Of a DNA stretch of 64,000 nucleotides, positions 18,004 through 28,568 are shown in pieces. Below the pieces are notes generated by a model, which was not told the DNA's origin, searched no databases, and saw nothing but the letters and a program-made list of their open reading frames with translations. Source of the stretch: Bacteroidales bacterium (GTDB taxonomy: Bacteria > Bacteroidota > Bacteroidia > Bacteroidales > F082); assembly GCA_030690365.1 (NCBI GenBank), contig JAUYGX010000111.1, forward strand, positions 48,297 through 112,296, in the 5' to 3' direction. Every line of letters begins with the position of its first letter. Position 1 is the first letter of the stretch. A program made the position numbers and the translations under genes.

Positions 18004-18865
18004 ATTGCTTCACACCCATGAGAAACCTGGGTTTGTTGTTTAAATCGCTTTTTAACTGAACATCCCGATATCCATAAGTCAACATCAGTTTTACCATTTC
18101 TTCACCCATCGACTCGTTGATTTCAAAATAAATCCGGCCACCACTGTTCAGTAACAACCTGGCCTGCTTCAGAATGGCTTCATAACACATCAGCGGTGCA
18201 TCGTTGGTAACAAACAAGGCGATATGCGGCTCATATTCCAGCACATTGGGTTTCATCAGGGTTTTTTCGGTATCCAGCACATAGGGCGGGTTGCTGATAA
18301 TCACATCCATGGATTCTAATCCAACAATCTGTTCCTGAAACATATCTGCCTTAAAAAAATTCACATCCAGATCATTCAAGAGGGCATTTTCACGGGCAAT
18401 GGCCAGGGCGGCCTCACTTTGATCGTAACCCCGAACCCTGGAATGAGGTAATTCATTTTTTATTGACAGGGCAATACAACCGCTTCCTGTACCAATATCC
18501 AGGATATGCAGGTTTTGAGACGTCTCTTTCTTTAAAACCCAATCCACCAACTCTTCAGTTTCGGGCCTCGGAATTAATACCGCAGGTGTTACCTTTAACA
18601 CGATATTCAAAAAAGAAACCTCTCCAATAATGTACTGAACAGGAGTATGTTTTTTAAGCTCTTTTACAGCAAAATGGAGTTTTAACATTTCCGATTCCGT
18701 CAATCTTTGATCCGGATAAAGGGCCAACCGGGTTCGTGAAACATTAAAAAAGGCCTCTGTCAGCCAAAAAACCAGCTGACTTGCTTCCTCCTTATTATAT
18801 ACAGGTACCAGATCAACAATATAATCATGGACCATTTCTTTTAACAGGTTGCTCTTGAAAAACAT
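18002..18865 (-). CDS. prmC: Peptide chain release factor N5-glutamine methyltransferase, 287 aa
   Basis: Methylates the Gln of the GGQ motif in release factors RF1/RF2, using S-adenosylmethionine. An N-terminal helical domain (about 1-85) is followed by a Rossmann methyltransferase domain with ILDIGTGSGCIALSI (SAM binding, about 120) and the hallmark ISNPPYVLDTE (about 190), whose NPPY binds the target glutamine. Size is normal. It ends inside the shared terminator and is divergent from the NTPase gene at 18938. Confidence 0.95.
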   Translation of the reverse strand: MFFKSNLLKEMVHDYIVDLVPVYNKEEASQLVFWLTEAFFNVSRTRLALYPDQRLTESEMLKLHFAVKELKKHTPVQYIIGEVSFLNIVLKVTPAVLIPRPETEELVDWVLKKETSQNLHILDIGTGSGCIALSIKNELPHSRVRGYDQSEAALAIARENALLNDLDVNFFKADMFQEQIVGLESMDVIISNPPYVLDTEKTLMKPNVLEYEPHIALFVTNDAPLMCYEAILKQARLLLNSGGRIYFEINESMGEEMVKLMLTYGYRDVQLKSDLNNKPRFLMGVKQ

Positions 18866-18937
18866 TTTGCAAAGGACTGAAATTTACTTCAATCTTGAGC
18901 AAAATCACCTAAATTCGCCCAAAATTGAAATAACACC

Positions 18938-19483
18938 ATGATGATGGGAGCAAAAATTATCCTTCTCCACGGACAGCGAAATGAGGGTAAGACAACCAAA
19001 CTGTGGAATCTCTTCACCGAATTATCGCCTATTCGCCCTGATACCACTGGATTTATCGCTCCCGGTATCTGGGATCAGGATCAGAAAACGGGTTACAATC
19101 TGTTGGATTTATCCAGCAGGACTCTACATCCTCTGGCCACCAGAACACTTGTGCCAAATAGTTTTGCATGTGGAAATTTCTATTTCTTTCAGGATACCGT
19201 TGATTACGGAAATCGGCTGGTAAAAAAGTCGATGGAGTTAAACTCACCTGTCGTTATTGTGGATGAGATCGGCCGGTTTGAACTGGAAGGTAAGATTTGG
19301 CACAACGCCTTTCAATTGTTGTGCCATGCTGAAAATTTGACCTTGATTGCAGGAGTCAGAACCTCGTTTTTAGAGGCGGTAAAGGAAAAATTCTGCCTAA
19401 AAAGTACCATCGATTTTTCATTGTCTATAAACAATGAAACCATCATTCATGAGCTACTGACGCTACCTGGCAGAGATATTTAA
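18938..19483 (+). CDS. THEP1-like P-loop nucleoside triphosphatase, 181 aa
   Basis: A Walker A motif GQRNEGKTT at residues 12-20 and a Walker B-like VVIVDEIGRFELEG around 104-115 define a P-loop NTPase of the NTPase_1/THEP1 group; the DEIGxxE pattern is characteristic. Family members hydrolyse nucleoside triphosphates in vitro, and their cell role is unclear. A DUF2478-type assignment is an alternative. Three in-frame ATGs at the start leave the exact N-terminus open. It stands 117 bases before the sensor kinase and is probably a separate unit. Confidence 0.75.
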   Translation: MMMGAKIILLHGQRNEGKTTKLWNLFTELSPIRPDTTGFIAPGIWDQDQKTGYNLLDLSSRTLHPLATRTLVPNSFACGNFYFFQDTVDYGNRLVKKSMELNSPVVIVDEIGRFELEGKIWHNAFQLLCHAENLTLIAGVRTSFLEAVKEKFCLKSTIDFSLSINNETIIHELLTLPGRDI

Positions 19484-19600
19484 AGTACTAAATAAAGGAT
19501 AATTGATTCCAAAACCAACAGCTTTGAGTGTTGAATTGAAAATTATCCTAATTTTACGGTAAATTAATGTACAATATCCATCATTACAAACGGGGATTTT

Positions 19601-22600
19601 ATGAAAATTAAAGGTATCAAAGTGAACAAAACCACTCTTCGAACCAAACTTCTTGTATATATTTTAACACCAACTATCCTGATTTTTACCGCCACACTTG
19701 TTTATATTGTGTTGAACACCAAAATCATGGCAGTTGATAATGCCCGAAGTTATGTGGATGCCACTACCCGTGAGTCTGCTAATATCGTCCAGGGCAAGTT
19801 TAACAGCTACATGGCTTTATTGCGTACTGTTGCAGCCGCTTACCAAAGCTATCCGGAGGCAAGTAAAGAACAACGTAAAAAGGTTTACGACCCCATCTTA
19901 AAGGATGTGCTACTCGAAAACCCCCAGTTTATCTCCGTTTGGTCCAATTGGGAGCTGAGTGCCCTTGACAAGGATTATCCCCATGAAAATGGAAGACAAC
20001 GGATAAATACCATTAACGATGGCGGCATCAGGGTGATTGAAGAATACCTGGAGACAGACGGCGTACCAACAGAGGGATTGTATTATCAGCTAAAGGCAAA
20101 TCCAAGGGAGTTTATGTCGGAGCCCTATTACTTTGCCTATAAAGGCAAGGAAAATGTACAAATCCTGGAAGCCAGTCCTATTGTTCCAATTATAATTAAT
20201 AATAAATACGCCGGTCAGGTGGGCGTCGACATTGAGATGAACCGATTTTACGATCTGATAAAGGATATAAAACCATTCGATGGCAGTTATACCATGATGA
20301 TATCCGATCAGGGAACCATCATCTCAAGTCCCTATCCGGAATATGAAAATAAACCTATCACCGATTTTCCTATTATTGCCAAACAAACTGCTGTAAACAT
20401 TGCAGATAGCATATTGATGAACAAATTATTTAGTTTTACTGATTACTCAAATGCAGATCAACCCAATTACATATCTTTCGTTCCCTTTAGCATAGGTAGC
20501 ACAAACTCACATTGGTATATTGCTATTGTTGTGCCAACAGAAACCATCCTTGCCGGAGCCAACCGAAATGCCTGGATTTCGTTACTCGCAGGTTTGATGG
20601 GAATAATAATTCTGGCTTTTATAATCTGGGTAGTGGCAAAAAAAATAACCACCCCACTAAGATTTACCACCAAAGAGATGAATACGCTGGCTACCGGGGC
20701 CATCGATCAGGTGAAAAGAATAAAAATTACCACCCAGGACGAGTTATCCGAAATGGGAGAAGCTCTGAACAAACTCACCGATTCCATGAAGAAGAGCGCC
20801 GAATTTGCCCGTGAAATTGGCATGGGTCGGTATGAGGCTGGTTTTAACTCTTTGGGTCATGGCGACATTTTGGGCAATGCACTTATTCAAATGCGTACCA
20901 ACCTGATTGAACTTCGCAACCAAAACAACGATAACAACTGGCGACAAGAATCTATTGTAAAAATCAGCGAATTGCTTCAGGGCGATAAAACTGCAACAGA
21001 CCTTGGAAACCAGATACTTTCAGAGTTGGCCCTAATTCTCAACATTCAGATGGGTGCGCTGTTCACCGAACAGAACGACAGCTTTAAACTCATCAGCTCC
21101 TATGCCTATTACAACCGTAAATCAGCCGTTAACGAATTTAGATTGGGTGAAGGATTGGTCGGTCAGGCGGCGTTGGAAATGAAAACCATTGCGTACGATC
21201 AAATACCTGAAGATTACATCACCATCAAATCAGGTCTGGGAGAAACCAAACCGGCTCATATCCTGGTTGTTCCGCTGGTATACCAGAATCAAACCGTCGC
21301 CGTACTTGAACTGGCCAGCTCGTTTGAGCTATCAAAATCAAAACTGGATCTGATTCATCAAATTTCAGAAAACCTGGCCATCGGTTTTAATACCTTAAAG
21401 GTAAATACCGAAATCAAAGTGCTGTTGAATAAAACACAGGAACAGGCCGAAGAGCTTCGGGCACAGCAAGAAGAGCTGATTGAAGCCAACAAAGTACTCG
21501 AAGAAAAGTCGTCCGAACTCAAATCATCGGCCGAAGAATTGCAACAACAACAGGAGGAACTCCGCGTAACCAATGAAGAGCTGATCGAAAAAACGAACTT
21601 TCTGGAACAACAGAAAGCAGATATTTCTGAGAAAAATTTACAGCTCGAGAACACCCGCAACGACCTTGAACACAAAGCCGAAGAATTGGCCATCGCCAGC
21701 AAATATAAGAGTGAGTTTTTGGCTAACATGTCGCATGAATTGCGCACACCGCTTAACAGCTTGCTTATATTATCGAATAGTTTGGCCGAAAACCGCGAAA
21801 ATAACCTCACCGGCGAGCAGGTAGAATCGGCTGAAATCATATATAAGAGTGGTACCGATTTACTAACTATGATCAACGACATCCTCGATCTGAGCAAGAT
21901 TGAAGCCGGAAAAATGTCGCTGAATGTAGGAGCCGTTAACCTCAAGGAGATAGCCAGTAACCTGAACTCCTATTTTAAACCCCTCACCGATCCAAAAAAG
22001 CTCAAATTTGAAATCAATATTGCTTCAGATATCCCTGAAGTGATCTCCACCGATCAACAAAAAGTTGAACAGGTCCTGAAAAACTTCATGTCGAATGCCA
22101 TCAAATTCACCTCTAAAGGTGGTATTACACTGGCTTTCACCAAAGTATCCGACAATGTTGTGTTAAAAAGACCGTCGCTGGATAAGAAACACACCATTGC
22201 CATTTCGGTTTCTGATACCGGAATTGGCATTGCTGAAAATAAGCAACGTGAGGTATTTGAGGCTTTTAAACAAGCCGATGGAAGCATCTCACGAAAATTT
22301 GGCGGAACAGGCCTTGGACTCTCCATTTCGCGCGAGATGGCTAAACTCCTTGGCGGCGAAATACAGCTTACCAGCATTGAAGGATCGGGATCTACGTTTA
22401 CCTTTTTTATTCCGCTGACTGCCCCGGAGGCCGAACCCGAGAACACCGCAGTGCCTTCTGAAATAAAACCTCCTTTCAAAGAAGAGCCGAGACCTGAGAA
22501 ACCATCTCATTTTGCTCCAGTCTCATCCGGCGAACTGGAACCCCTCAATTTTATAAAAGATGACATGGACACCTGGAAATCGGGTGACAAAGTCATCCTG

Positions 22601-23755
22601 ATCGTAGAAGACGATCCAAATTTTGCCAAAATCCTGGTTAAACAATGCCATGAAAAGGGTTTTAAATGTATCGCCAGCCCATCCGGGGAAATGGGATATG
22701 AATTGGCCATAAAAACAGCACCCATCGCCATCATTCTCGACATCAACCTTCCCGGTATCGATGGATGGAAGGTACTTGATTTACTTAAAGAAAATCAGTC
22801 GACAAGGCATATCCCGGTGCATATTATGTCGGGAGAAGAAGAAACCATTATGAGCTCCAGCAAAGGAGCTATTGGCTACCTGACAAAGCCTGCGAAAAAA
22901 GGAGAACTCGAACAGGCCTTTAACAGGATTAACGAATATGTGAGTAAAAAAGTCAGCAGCTTGTTGTTGGTGGAAGATGATGAAAACCTGAGAAAATCCA
23001 TAAAAATTCTGATTGGTGACGATGATGTGAGCATCACAGAAGCCACTACTGGTGCTAAAGCCATTGAATTGCTCAGGAATAACACCTACGAATGTATGAT
23101 TCTCGATTTAGGTCTTTCGGACATGAGCGGTTTTGAATTGATCGAAAAAATTGAAGCCTCCACCATCAAAAAACCACCTATCATTATCTATACAGGCAAG
23201 GATTTGACCAAGGAAGAAAACGAAATGTTGCACAAATATGCTGAAACAATCATTATTAAAGGAGTTAAATCGGAAGAACGCCTACTTGACGAAACCGCGT
23301 TGTTTATGCACCGTGTGATATCCGACATGCCCAAGAGCAAACAAACCATGATCCAGAAAATTCACAACAGAACCGATCATTTTAAAGACAAAAAAGTGCT
23401 GATTGTGGATGATGATATGCGCAATATTTTTGCACTCACCAAAGTGCTTTCCGAACAAGGCATGAAAGTCACCCGGGCTGACAATGGTCTTACAGCACTT
23501 GAAATTCTGGAAAAAGAAACTAACTTTGACCTGATTTTGATGGACATCATGATGCCCGAGCTTGATGGCTATCAAACCATAAAAAGGATCAGGGAAATGG
23601 GACCGTTTAAAAACATACCGGTGATTGCGCTTACAGCCAAAGCCATGAAAGAAGACCGGCAAAAATGTATCGATGCCGGTGCCAGCGATTATATGGCTAA
23701 ACCGCTGAATATTGAGAAATTATTGTCGTTGTTACGTGTTTGGCTTTATAAATAG
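19601..23755 (+). CDS. Large hybrid sensor histidine kinase with three receiver domains, 1384 aa
   Basis: Domain order: membrane segment (about 15-38), extracytoplasmic double Cache-like sensor (about 40-320), membrane segment (about 323-347), HAMP (about 345-400), GAF (about 445-595), Glu/Gln-rich coiled coil (about 600-700), HisKA with phospho-accepting His712 in MSHELRTP, HATPase (DTGIGIAE near 872, GGTGLGLSIS near 901), then three receivers with phospho-acceptor Asp1047, Asp1169 and Asp1315. REC1 and REC3 have the usual acidic pair and Lys. REC2 is also intact in its Asp cluster (VEDD). There is no output domain, so signal must pass by phosphorelay, perhaps to the kinase that follows after two bases. 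The Cache sensor suggests detection of a small extracellular ligand. Confidence 0.92.
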   Translation: MKIKGIKVNKTTLRTKLLVYILTPTILIFTATLVYIVLNTKIMAVDNARSYVDATTRESANIVQGKFNSYMALLRTVAAAYQSYPEASKEQRKKVYDPILKDVLLENPQFISVWSNWELSALDKDYPHENGRQRINTINDGGIRVIEEYLETDGVPTEGLYYQLKANPREFMSEPYYFAYKGKENVQILEASPIVPIIINNKYAGQVGVDIEMNRFYDLIKDIKPFDGSYTMMISDQGTIISSPYPEYENKPITDFPIIAKQTAVNIADSILMNKLFSFTDYSNADQPNYISFVPFSIGSTNSHWYIAIVVPTETILAGANRNAWISLLAGLMGIIILAFIIWVVAKKITTPLRFTTKEMNTLATGAIDQVKRIKITTQDELSEMGEALNKLTDSMKKSAEFAREIGMGRYEAGFNSLGHGDILGNALIQMRTNLIELRNQNNDNNWRQESIVKISELLQGDKTATDLGNQILSELALILNIQMGALFTEQNDSFKLISSYAYYNRKSAVNEFRLGEGLVGQAALEMKTIAYDQIPEDYITIKSGLGETKPAHILVVPLVYQNQTVAVLELASSFELSKSKLDLIHQISENLAIGFNTLKVNTEIKVLLNKTQEQAEELRAQQEELIEANKVLEEKSSELKSSAEELQQQQEELRVTNEELIEKTNFLEQQKADISEKNLQLENTRNDLEHKAEELAIASKYKSEFLANMSHELRTPLNSLLILSNSLAENRENNLTGEQVESAEIIYKSGTDLLTMINDILDLSKIEAGKMSLNVGAVNLKEIASNLNSYFKPLTDPKKLKFEINIASDIPEVISTDQQKVEQVLKNFMSNAIKFTSKGGITLAFTKVSDNVVLKRPSLDKKHTIAISVSDTGIGIAENKQREVFEAFKQADGSISRKFGGTGLGLSISREMAKLLGGEIQLTSIEGSGSTFTFFIPLTAPEAEPENTAVPSEIKPPFKEEPRPEKPSHFAPVSSGELEPLNFIKDDMDTWKSGDKVILIVEDDPNFAKILVKQCHEKGFKCIASPSGEMGYELAIKTAPIAIILDINLPGIDGWKVLDLLKENQSTRHIPVHIMSGEEETIMSSSKGAIGYLTKPAKKGELEQAFNRINEYVSKKVSSLLLVEDDENLRKSIKILIGDDDVSITEATTGAKAIELLRNNTYECMILDLGLSDMSGFELIEKIEASTIKKPPIIIYTGKDLTKEENEMLHKYAETIIIKGVKSEERLLDETALFMHRVISDMPKSKQTMIQKIHNRTDHFKDKKVLIVDDDMRNIFALTKVLSEQGMKVTRADNGLTALEILEKETNFDLILMDIMMPELDGYQTIKRIREMGPFKNIPVIALTAKAMKEDRQKCIDAGASDYMAKPLNIEKLLSLLRVWLYK

Positions 23756-23757
23756 CT

Positions 23758-25347
23758 ATGGATAGAAAACCGAAAATATTAATCGTAGACGACAAGTTTG
23801 AAAACCTGATTGCCCTCGAAACGGTACTCAGAGATGCCAATGTGGAGTTCGTAAGAGCCCTTTCGGGTAATGAAGCCCTCGCTGCAACCTTAAAACACGA
23901 ATTTGCACTGGCTATTGTGGATGTTCAGATGCCCGATATGGATGGGTACGAAACAGTTGAGCTGATTCACAATGATCCAAACATCACTTATTTTCCGGTT
24001 ATCTTTGTGTCGGCAATCTATAACGATGAGCGATATGTAATTAAAGGTATTGAAACCGGGGCCGTCGATTTTATTTCAAAACCCATTATTCCGAAAGTCC
24101 TGAAGGGAAAGGTAAAGGTATTTCTTGATTTATACGAGCAAAAACAACTCCTGCAAAGCTCAAACGCCGAGTTACTAAAATCCAAGGATCTTGCCGAAAA
24201 AAACAATTTTTTAAAATCGCTCTTTCTCGCCACCATGTCGCACGAAATCAGGACCCCCATGAATGGTATCCTGGGCGTTACTGAGCTGCTTAAACAAACC
24301 CCCCTCAATCAGGATCAGATGGATCTGATAAACATTATGTCTATCTCGGGCGAAAACCTGCTCGCCATCATTAACGACATCCTCGATATTTCAAAAATCG
24401 AATCGGGAATGATCAGTCTGGAGAATGTGCAATTTGATCTTAATAAACTGATTTCCGATTCTATTACCATCCTGACCATGAAAGCCAGGGAACAAAACAA
24501 CGACCTGCAATTTTCAATTGCCGATAATGTTCCCCAATTTCTGTATGGTGACCCATTGAGGTTAAAACAAATTGTTATCAACCTCATTAACAATGCTATA
24601 AAATTCACAAAAAATGGTTCAGTTTCGCTCGAAATCAAAGTAGATACTAAAAATAAAGATGAAGTCAAGCTGTATTTTGAGGTCACAGATACAGGTATTG
24701 GCATCACCAAAGATGGATTAACCAAACTCTTTAAATCTTTTAGTCAGGTAAGTCAGTCCACCCAGCGCGAATACGGAGGAACCGGACTGGGATTGGCCAT
24801 TGCCAAAAACCTGACCGAGTTAATGAATGGTGAAATTGGCGTGCGAAGCAAACCGGGGGTTGGATCAACATTCTGGTTTACTGCATTTTTCAATGTCCGC
24901 GAAAATGCACTCACTTCGGCAGAATTATCCAATGAAAAACAACCAGATAATGTCCTTCCTGTTAAAATTAAGGCTGGTAAGTTAAAAATCCTTTTGGTGG
25001 AAGACAATATTATTAACCAAAAAGTAGCTAAAGGAATTTTAAACAACCTTGGTTTCCAGGTTACCATCGCCAACAACGGAGCACTCGGTTTTGAATCATA
25101 CAAAAATGAAAAAGCCGACATTATCCTGATGGACATTCAAATGCCTGTAATGGATGGGTTTACAGCTACCGGTGAAATCAGGAAGTACGAAGAGCAAAAC
25201 CGTCTCTCTAAATGTTATATCGTTGCCCTGACAGCCAACGCATTAAAGGAAGACAGAGAAAAATGTTTTGCCGTGGGCATGAACGATTTTATAACCAAAC
25301 CTTTCAAGGCGGACGATATCAACAGAGTGCTGGAGCTTTTTAAATAG
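23758..25347 (+). CDS. Soluble hybrid histidine kinase REC-HisKA-HATPase-REC, 529 aa
   Basis: A cytoplasmic kinase without membrane segments. The N-terminal receiver (1-120) has Asp55 in [13 protein letters not shown] short coiled linker precedes HisKA with His162 in [11 protein letters not shown]. The HATPase has DTGIGI and [10 protein letters not shown]. The C-terminal receiver has Asp459 in [12 protein letters not shown]. It starts two bases after the stop of the large membrane kinase, so the pair is almost surely co-expressed and may form one relay, with the N-terminal REC here receiving phosphate from the larger protein (inference). No Hpt domain or DNA-binding regulator is adjacent. Confidence 0.92.
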   Translation: MDRKPKILIVDDKFENLIALETVLRDANVEFVRALSGNEALAATLKHEFALAIVDVQMPDMDGYETVELIHNDPNITYFPVIFVSAIYNDERYVIKGIETGAVDFISKPIIPKVLKGKVKVFLDLYEQKQLLQSSNAELLKSKDLAEKNNFLKSLFLATMSHEIRTPMNGILGVTELLKQTPLNQDQMDLINIMSISGENLLAIINDILDISKIESGMISLENVQFDLNKLISDSITILTMKAREQNNDLQFSIADNVPQFLYGDPLRLKQIVINLINNAIKFTKNGSVSLEIKVDTKNKDEVKLYFEVTDTGIGITKDGLTKLFKSFSQVSQSTQREYGGTGLGLAIAKNLTELMNGEIGVRSKPGVGSTFWFTAFFNVRENALTSAELSNEKQPDNVLPVKIKAGKLKILLVEDNIINQKVAKGILNNLGFQVTIANNGALGFESYKNEKADIILMDIQMPVMDGFTATGEIRKYEEQNRLSKCYIVALTANALKEDREKCFAVGMNDFITKPFKADDINRVLELFK

Positions 25348-25477
25348 CCCTACAAACTGCGTTCAACTTACTGATAAAATAAATATTTCATTTTCTTTTG
25401 CATAAAATTGTCAATTGAAGTGGTCAAATTGACTAATTTGATTTATTTTAGCAGCCTTTAACATAAGGATCGAAAAA

Positions 25478-25969
25478 ATGCAATTTATACAAAATCAAAA
25501 GTTATCCATAGCCAGAGCTGTGGTAATAACATTCGTACTTGGATTTATATCCATTTCATTAATATCTCAGGAATCAAAATACTTAGGTACTGAACCTGAT
25601 ATTAACCATGAACAGTTAATACAAATGGCGTCGACGATGGATTTTGGAGACCAGATTTTCAAAACCATTTACAAAGATGACAAGAATACCTATTTCGCAT
25701 TATTAACTGAAAAAATCAGTTCGCGTTATGAGGCCATCAAACTGTTGGAATTGATTTCGTCCAAGAGTGACCTAGTAAATATCGGAGCCTCTCCCACAAG
25801 TAAATATTCGATATTCCTGATAAACAATTCATTGGGAAAATCCGATCGGGAGATAGAACAACTCATGAATGATTATATTGTTCAGGTGCATGATCGGGCT
25901 ATCCAGCTTACCGAAGAACAGCAACAGCAATGGTTGCAACAAAACGACAAGTATTCCGGTAAAAATTAA
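25478..25969 (+). CDS. Unknown exported or membrane-anchored protein, 163 aa
   Basis: I recognise no family. A hydrophobic stretch (residues 14-31, VVITFVLGFISISLIS) may be an uncleaved anchor or a signal peptide. The rest is helical and charged, with a Gln-rich tail (LTEEQQQQWLQQNDKY) that recalls small proteins with helical C-termini. It lies 20 bases before a T9SS cargo gene and could be co-transcribed with it. No catalytic residues stand out. Confidence 0.55.
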   Translation: MQFIQNQKLSIARAVVITFVLGFISISLISQESKYLGTEPDINHEQLIQMASTMDFGDQIFKTIYKDDKNTYFALLTEKISSRYEAIKLLELISSKSDLVNIGASPTSKYSIFLINNSLGKSDREIEQLMNDYIVQVHDRAIQLTEEQQQQWLQQNDKYSGKN

Positions 25970-25989
25970 TCATTGAAATTACCTTCGTC

Positions 25990-28536
25990 ATGAAAAAAAA
26001 TTTACTCCTTGTTTTTATAATAATAAGCACCTTTAGCAACACGTTCGCTCAGGCAGGATTTTGCAACATTTCCGACCCATTCTGTACAAGTAATGTATAT
26101 ACTTTCCCTGCAGGAGTAAATACGGGTCAAGGAGAATCGGGACCCAATTACGGTTGTCTTGGATCAACCCCAAATCCTGCGTGGTATCACATGAGAATCG
26201 CAGAGCCTGGCCAATTGACAATCAAGATGTTTAGCACACCCTCCAGAGATATCGACTTTATCTGCTGGGGACCCTTTACTGATCCTGTTACCCCTTGTAC
26301 CGCACAATTAACCAGCAATAAAATTGTAAGTTGTAGCTACTCTACTGCATCTATTGAATATTGCAATATTCCAAACGGCCAGATTGGAGAATATTATATT
26401 CTACTGATTACCAACTATTCAAACAGCCCCTGTAATATCACTTTTGAAAAATCGGGTGGTGTGGGCGAAACTGACTGTACCATTCTCCCTCCTCCTATTG
26501 GTAATAACGGTCCATTGTGTGTTCATGATAATCTACATTTAACCGCTGAAACCGTAGCCAATGCCACCTACTACTGGACCGGTCCCAATGGCTTCTTTTC
26601 AATTCAGCAAAACCCAGTGTTACTTAATGTAGGATTGCCACAAGCTGGTGTATATTCTCTGGTGATTTCGGTTAATGGTAGTGAGAGCGACCCGGTTACT
26701 ACTTCAGTTGTTATTAACGCGCTACCAACACCTGAATTTGATTTCAATAATGCCTGCTTTGGTGATACCACCTTCTTCATCGACCAAACAACGGTTGATC
26801 CGCCCTCCTCAAGTATTACAGCCTGGAATTGGGAGTTTGGTGATGGTCAGCAGGCGGTAGGCCCTGACCAAAAGCACCTTTATGGTGATATCGGGTTATA
26901 TGATGGAACATTAACTGTCTATACAGGATTCCATCAGTGTGAACGTTCGATAACACACGTTGTTCATGTTAATAGTGCTGCTGTAGTTAATGCAGGTACT
27001 GACATTACTATTCCCAACGGTTGGGTAACCAATCTGGACGGTGATGTGAGCGGTGGTTCAGGAAGTTACGATATTTTATGGACTCCGTCCAACCTGTTGG
27101 TCGATCCAACCATTGTTGACCCCACCACAGTAAATATGGGAGCCACCACCGTGTTTAAACTCGGCGTAACAGATGCCAACTCAGGATGTCTGAGTGCCGA
27201 TTCGATGACTGTTATCGTTACTGGAGGGGCGCTTCAGGTTTCGGCCAGTGCAGAACCAATGGTCATTTGTCAGGATGATGTGGTAAACCTACAGGCACTG
27301 CCTTCGGGTGGATCAGGCAACAACCAGTTTACATGGAGTTCCAACCCACCGGGGTTCACAGCCTCCAGTGCAGAAGTTTCTGACTACCCAATGCAAACTA
27401 CTACCTACACCGTGAGTGTATTTGATGGTCAGAATATTGTTCAGGCCTCAATCACCGTTACCGTAAAACCAAAACCGGTTGCCAATGCCGGAAATGACAT
27501 GACCATCACCGTGGGTACTTATACCACCATTTCAGGGTCAGCTGCCTCGGCTGGTTCAGGTGTTTACACCTACTCCTGGTCACCCATGAACATGCTGATG
27601 GATCCAATTGCTTTGCATCCTCAAACCGTGATCCTTGATAACAGTCAGGAATATATATTAAGTGTACACGATGCCAACGGATGTGTCAGCAATCCCGACA
27701 ATATGTATGTGTTTGCAGGAGGCGATCAGCTGAGTACTACTCCCACTTCTTCGGCTGCTGACAACACCATTTGCCAGGGCGAAAGTGTAACATTGTTTGC
27801 CAATGCCATGGGTGGTGGCGGAAATTATACGTATACCTGGAGTCTGAACGGTAATAGTATTGGTCACGATCCAAGCATTGTTGTATCTCCAATGGAAAAC
27901 ACCACCTACGAGATTGAAGTGAACGATTCGTTTAAAATCATCAACGGCCAAATTAACATCCGGGTAAACCACACTCCCGTTGTAAACCTTATACCGGCCA
28001 ATGCAAGCTTTCTCGGTGGCGATACCATTCTGGTATGCGTACGCGATTCTGCCGTGATGGATGCCAACACCGATCCGTTAAACCCACCGATAATGGATTA
28101 CCTTTGGTCGAACAACACAAACCATCAGACCTTTACGGCCAATGCAATTGGCAACTGGATTGAAATATATGACTACTGGGCCAGAGTTACCAATCCTGTA
28201 ACCGGATGCCAAAGCAGCGACACTATTGTAATCTGGTTTGATTTCACTGAGTGTAATATTGGTATCGAAGAAACTGGTGTGTTTGAAAATCATGTAACCA
28301 TCTCCCCCAACCCAACTTCTGGTATTGTTGAACTAAAATTTACTGACGTAACCGGAGAACTCTACATCAATCTGACTGATTTAAATGGTAAAGTATTGTT
28401 GACTCAGAAAGCCTGGGCTGTGAAATCAGATTCTCAAAGCGTTATGCTCAATCTGGAGAAATATCCTGCCGGGATGTACCTCTTTAGCATTGAACATAAA
28501 AACGGGTATTATCGTGCCTCAGTAATCAAGAATTAA
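25990..28536 (+). CDS. Surface protein with PKD-like repeats and type A T9SS sorting domain, 848 aa
   Basis: A signal peptide (1-20, MKKNLLLVFIIISTFSNTFA) precedes a Cys-containing N-terminal domain (about 22-170, with CNISDPFCTSN, FICWGPF and repeated Cys pairs). Several beta-sandwich domains follow, at least one a clear PKD (NWEFGDGQQAVGP...LYGDIGLYDGTLTVYTG). Several repeats share an NAGxDxTIxxG opening. The last 80 residues are a type A sorting domain starting at SPNPTSGIVEL and ending KNGYYRASVIKN. Such domains direct export through the type IX system and attachment to or release from the surface. Probably an adhesin or structural surface protein. Confidence 0.85.
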   Translation: MKKNLLLVFIIISTFSNTFAQAGFCNISDPFCTSNVYTFPAGVNTGQGESGPNYGCLGSTPNPAWYHMRIAEPGQLTIKMFSTPSRDIDFICWGPFTDPVTPCTAQLTSNKIVSCSYSTASIEYCNIPNGQIGEYYILLITNYSNSPCNITFEKSGGVGETDCTILPPPIGNNGPLCVHDNLHLTAETVANATYYWTGPNGFFSIQQNPVLLNVGLPQAGVYSLVISVNGSESDPVTTSVVINALPTPEFDFNNACFGDTTFFIDQTTVDPPSSSITAWNWEFGDGQQAVGPDQKHLYGDIGLYDGTLTVYTGFHQCERSITHVVHVNSAAVVNAGTDITIPNGWVTNLDGDVSGGSGSYDILWTPSNLLVDPTIVDPTTVNMGATTVFKLGVTDANSGCLSADSMTVIVTGGALQVSASAEPMVICQDDVVNLQALPSGGSGNNQFTWSSNPPGFTASSAEVSDYPMQTTTYTVSVFDGQNIVQASITVTVKPKPVANAGNDMTITVGTYTTISGSAASAGSGVYTYSWSPMNMLMDPIALHPQTVILDNSQEYILSVHDANGCVSNPDNMYVFAGGDQLSTTPTSSAADNTICQGESVTLFANAMGGGGNYTYTWSLNGNSIGHDPSIVVSPMENTTYEIEVNDSFKIINGQINIRVNHTPVVNLIPANASFLGGDTILVCVRDSAVMDANTDPLNPPIMDYLWSNNTNHQTFTANAIGNWIEIYDYWARVTNPVTGCQSSDTIVIWFDFTECNIGIEETGVFENHVTISPNPTSGIVELKFTDVTGELYINLTDLNGKVLLTQKAWAVKSDSQSVMLNLEKYPAGMYLFSIEHKNGYYRASVIKN

Positions 28537-28568
28537 TCTGTAAGTTCAATTATCAATAGTAGCAACGA

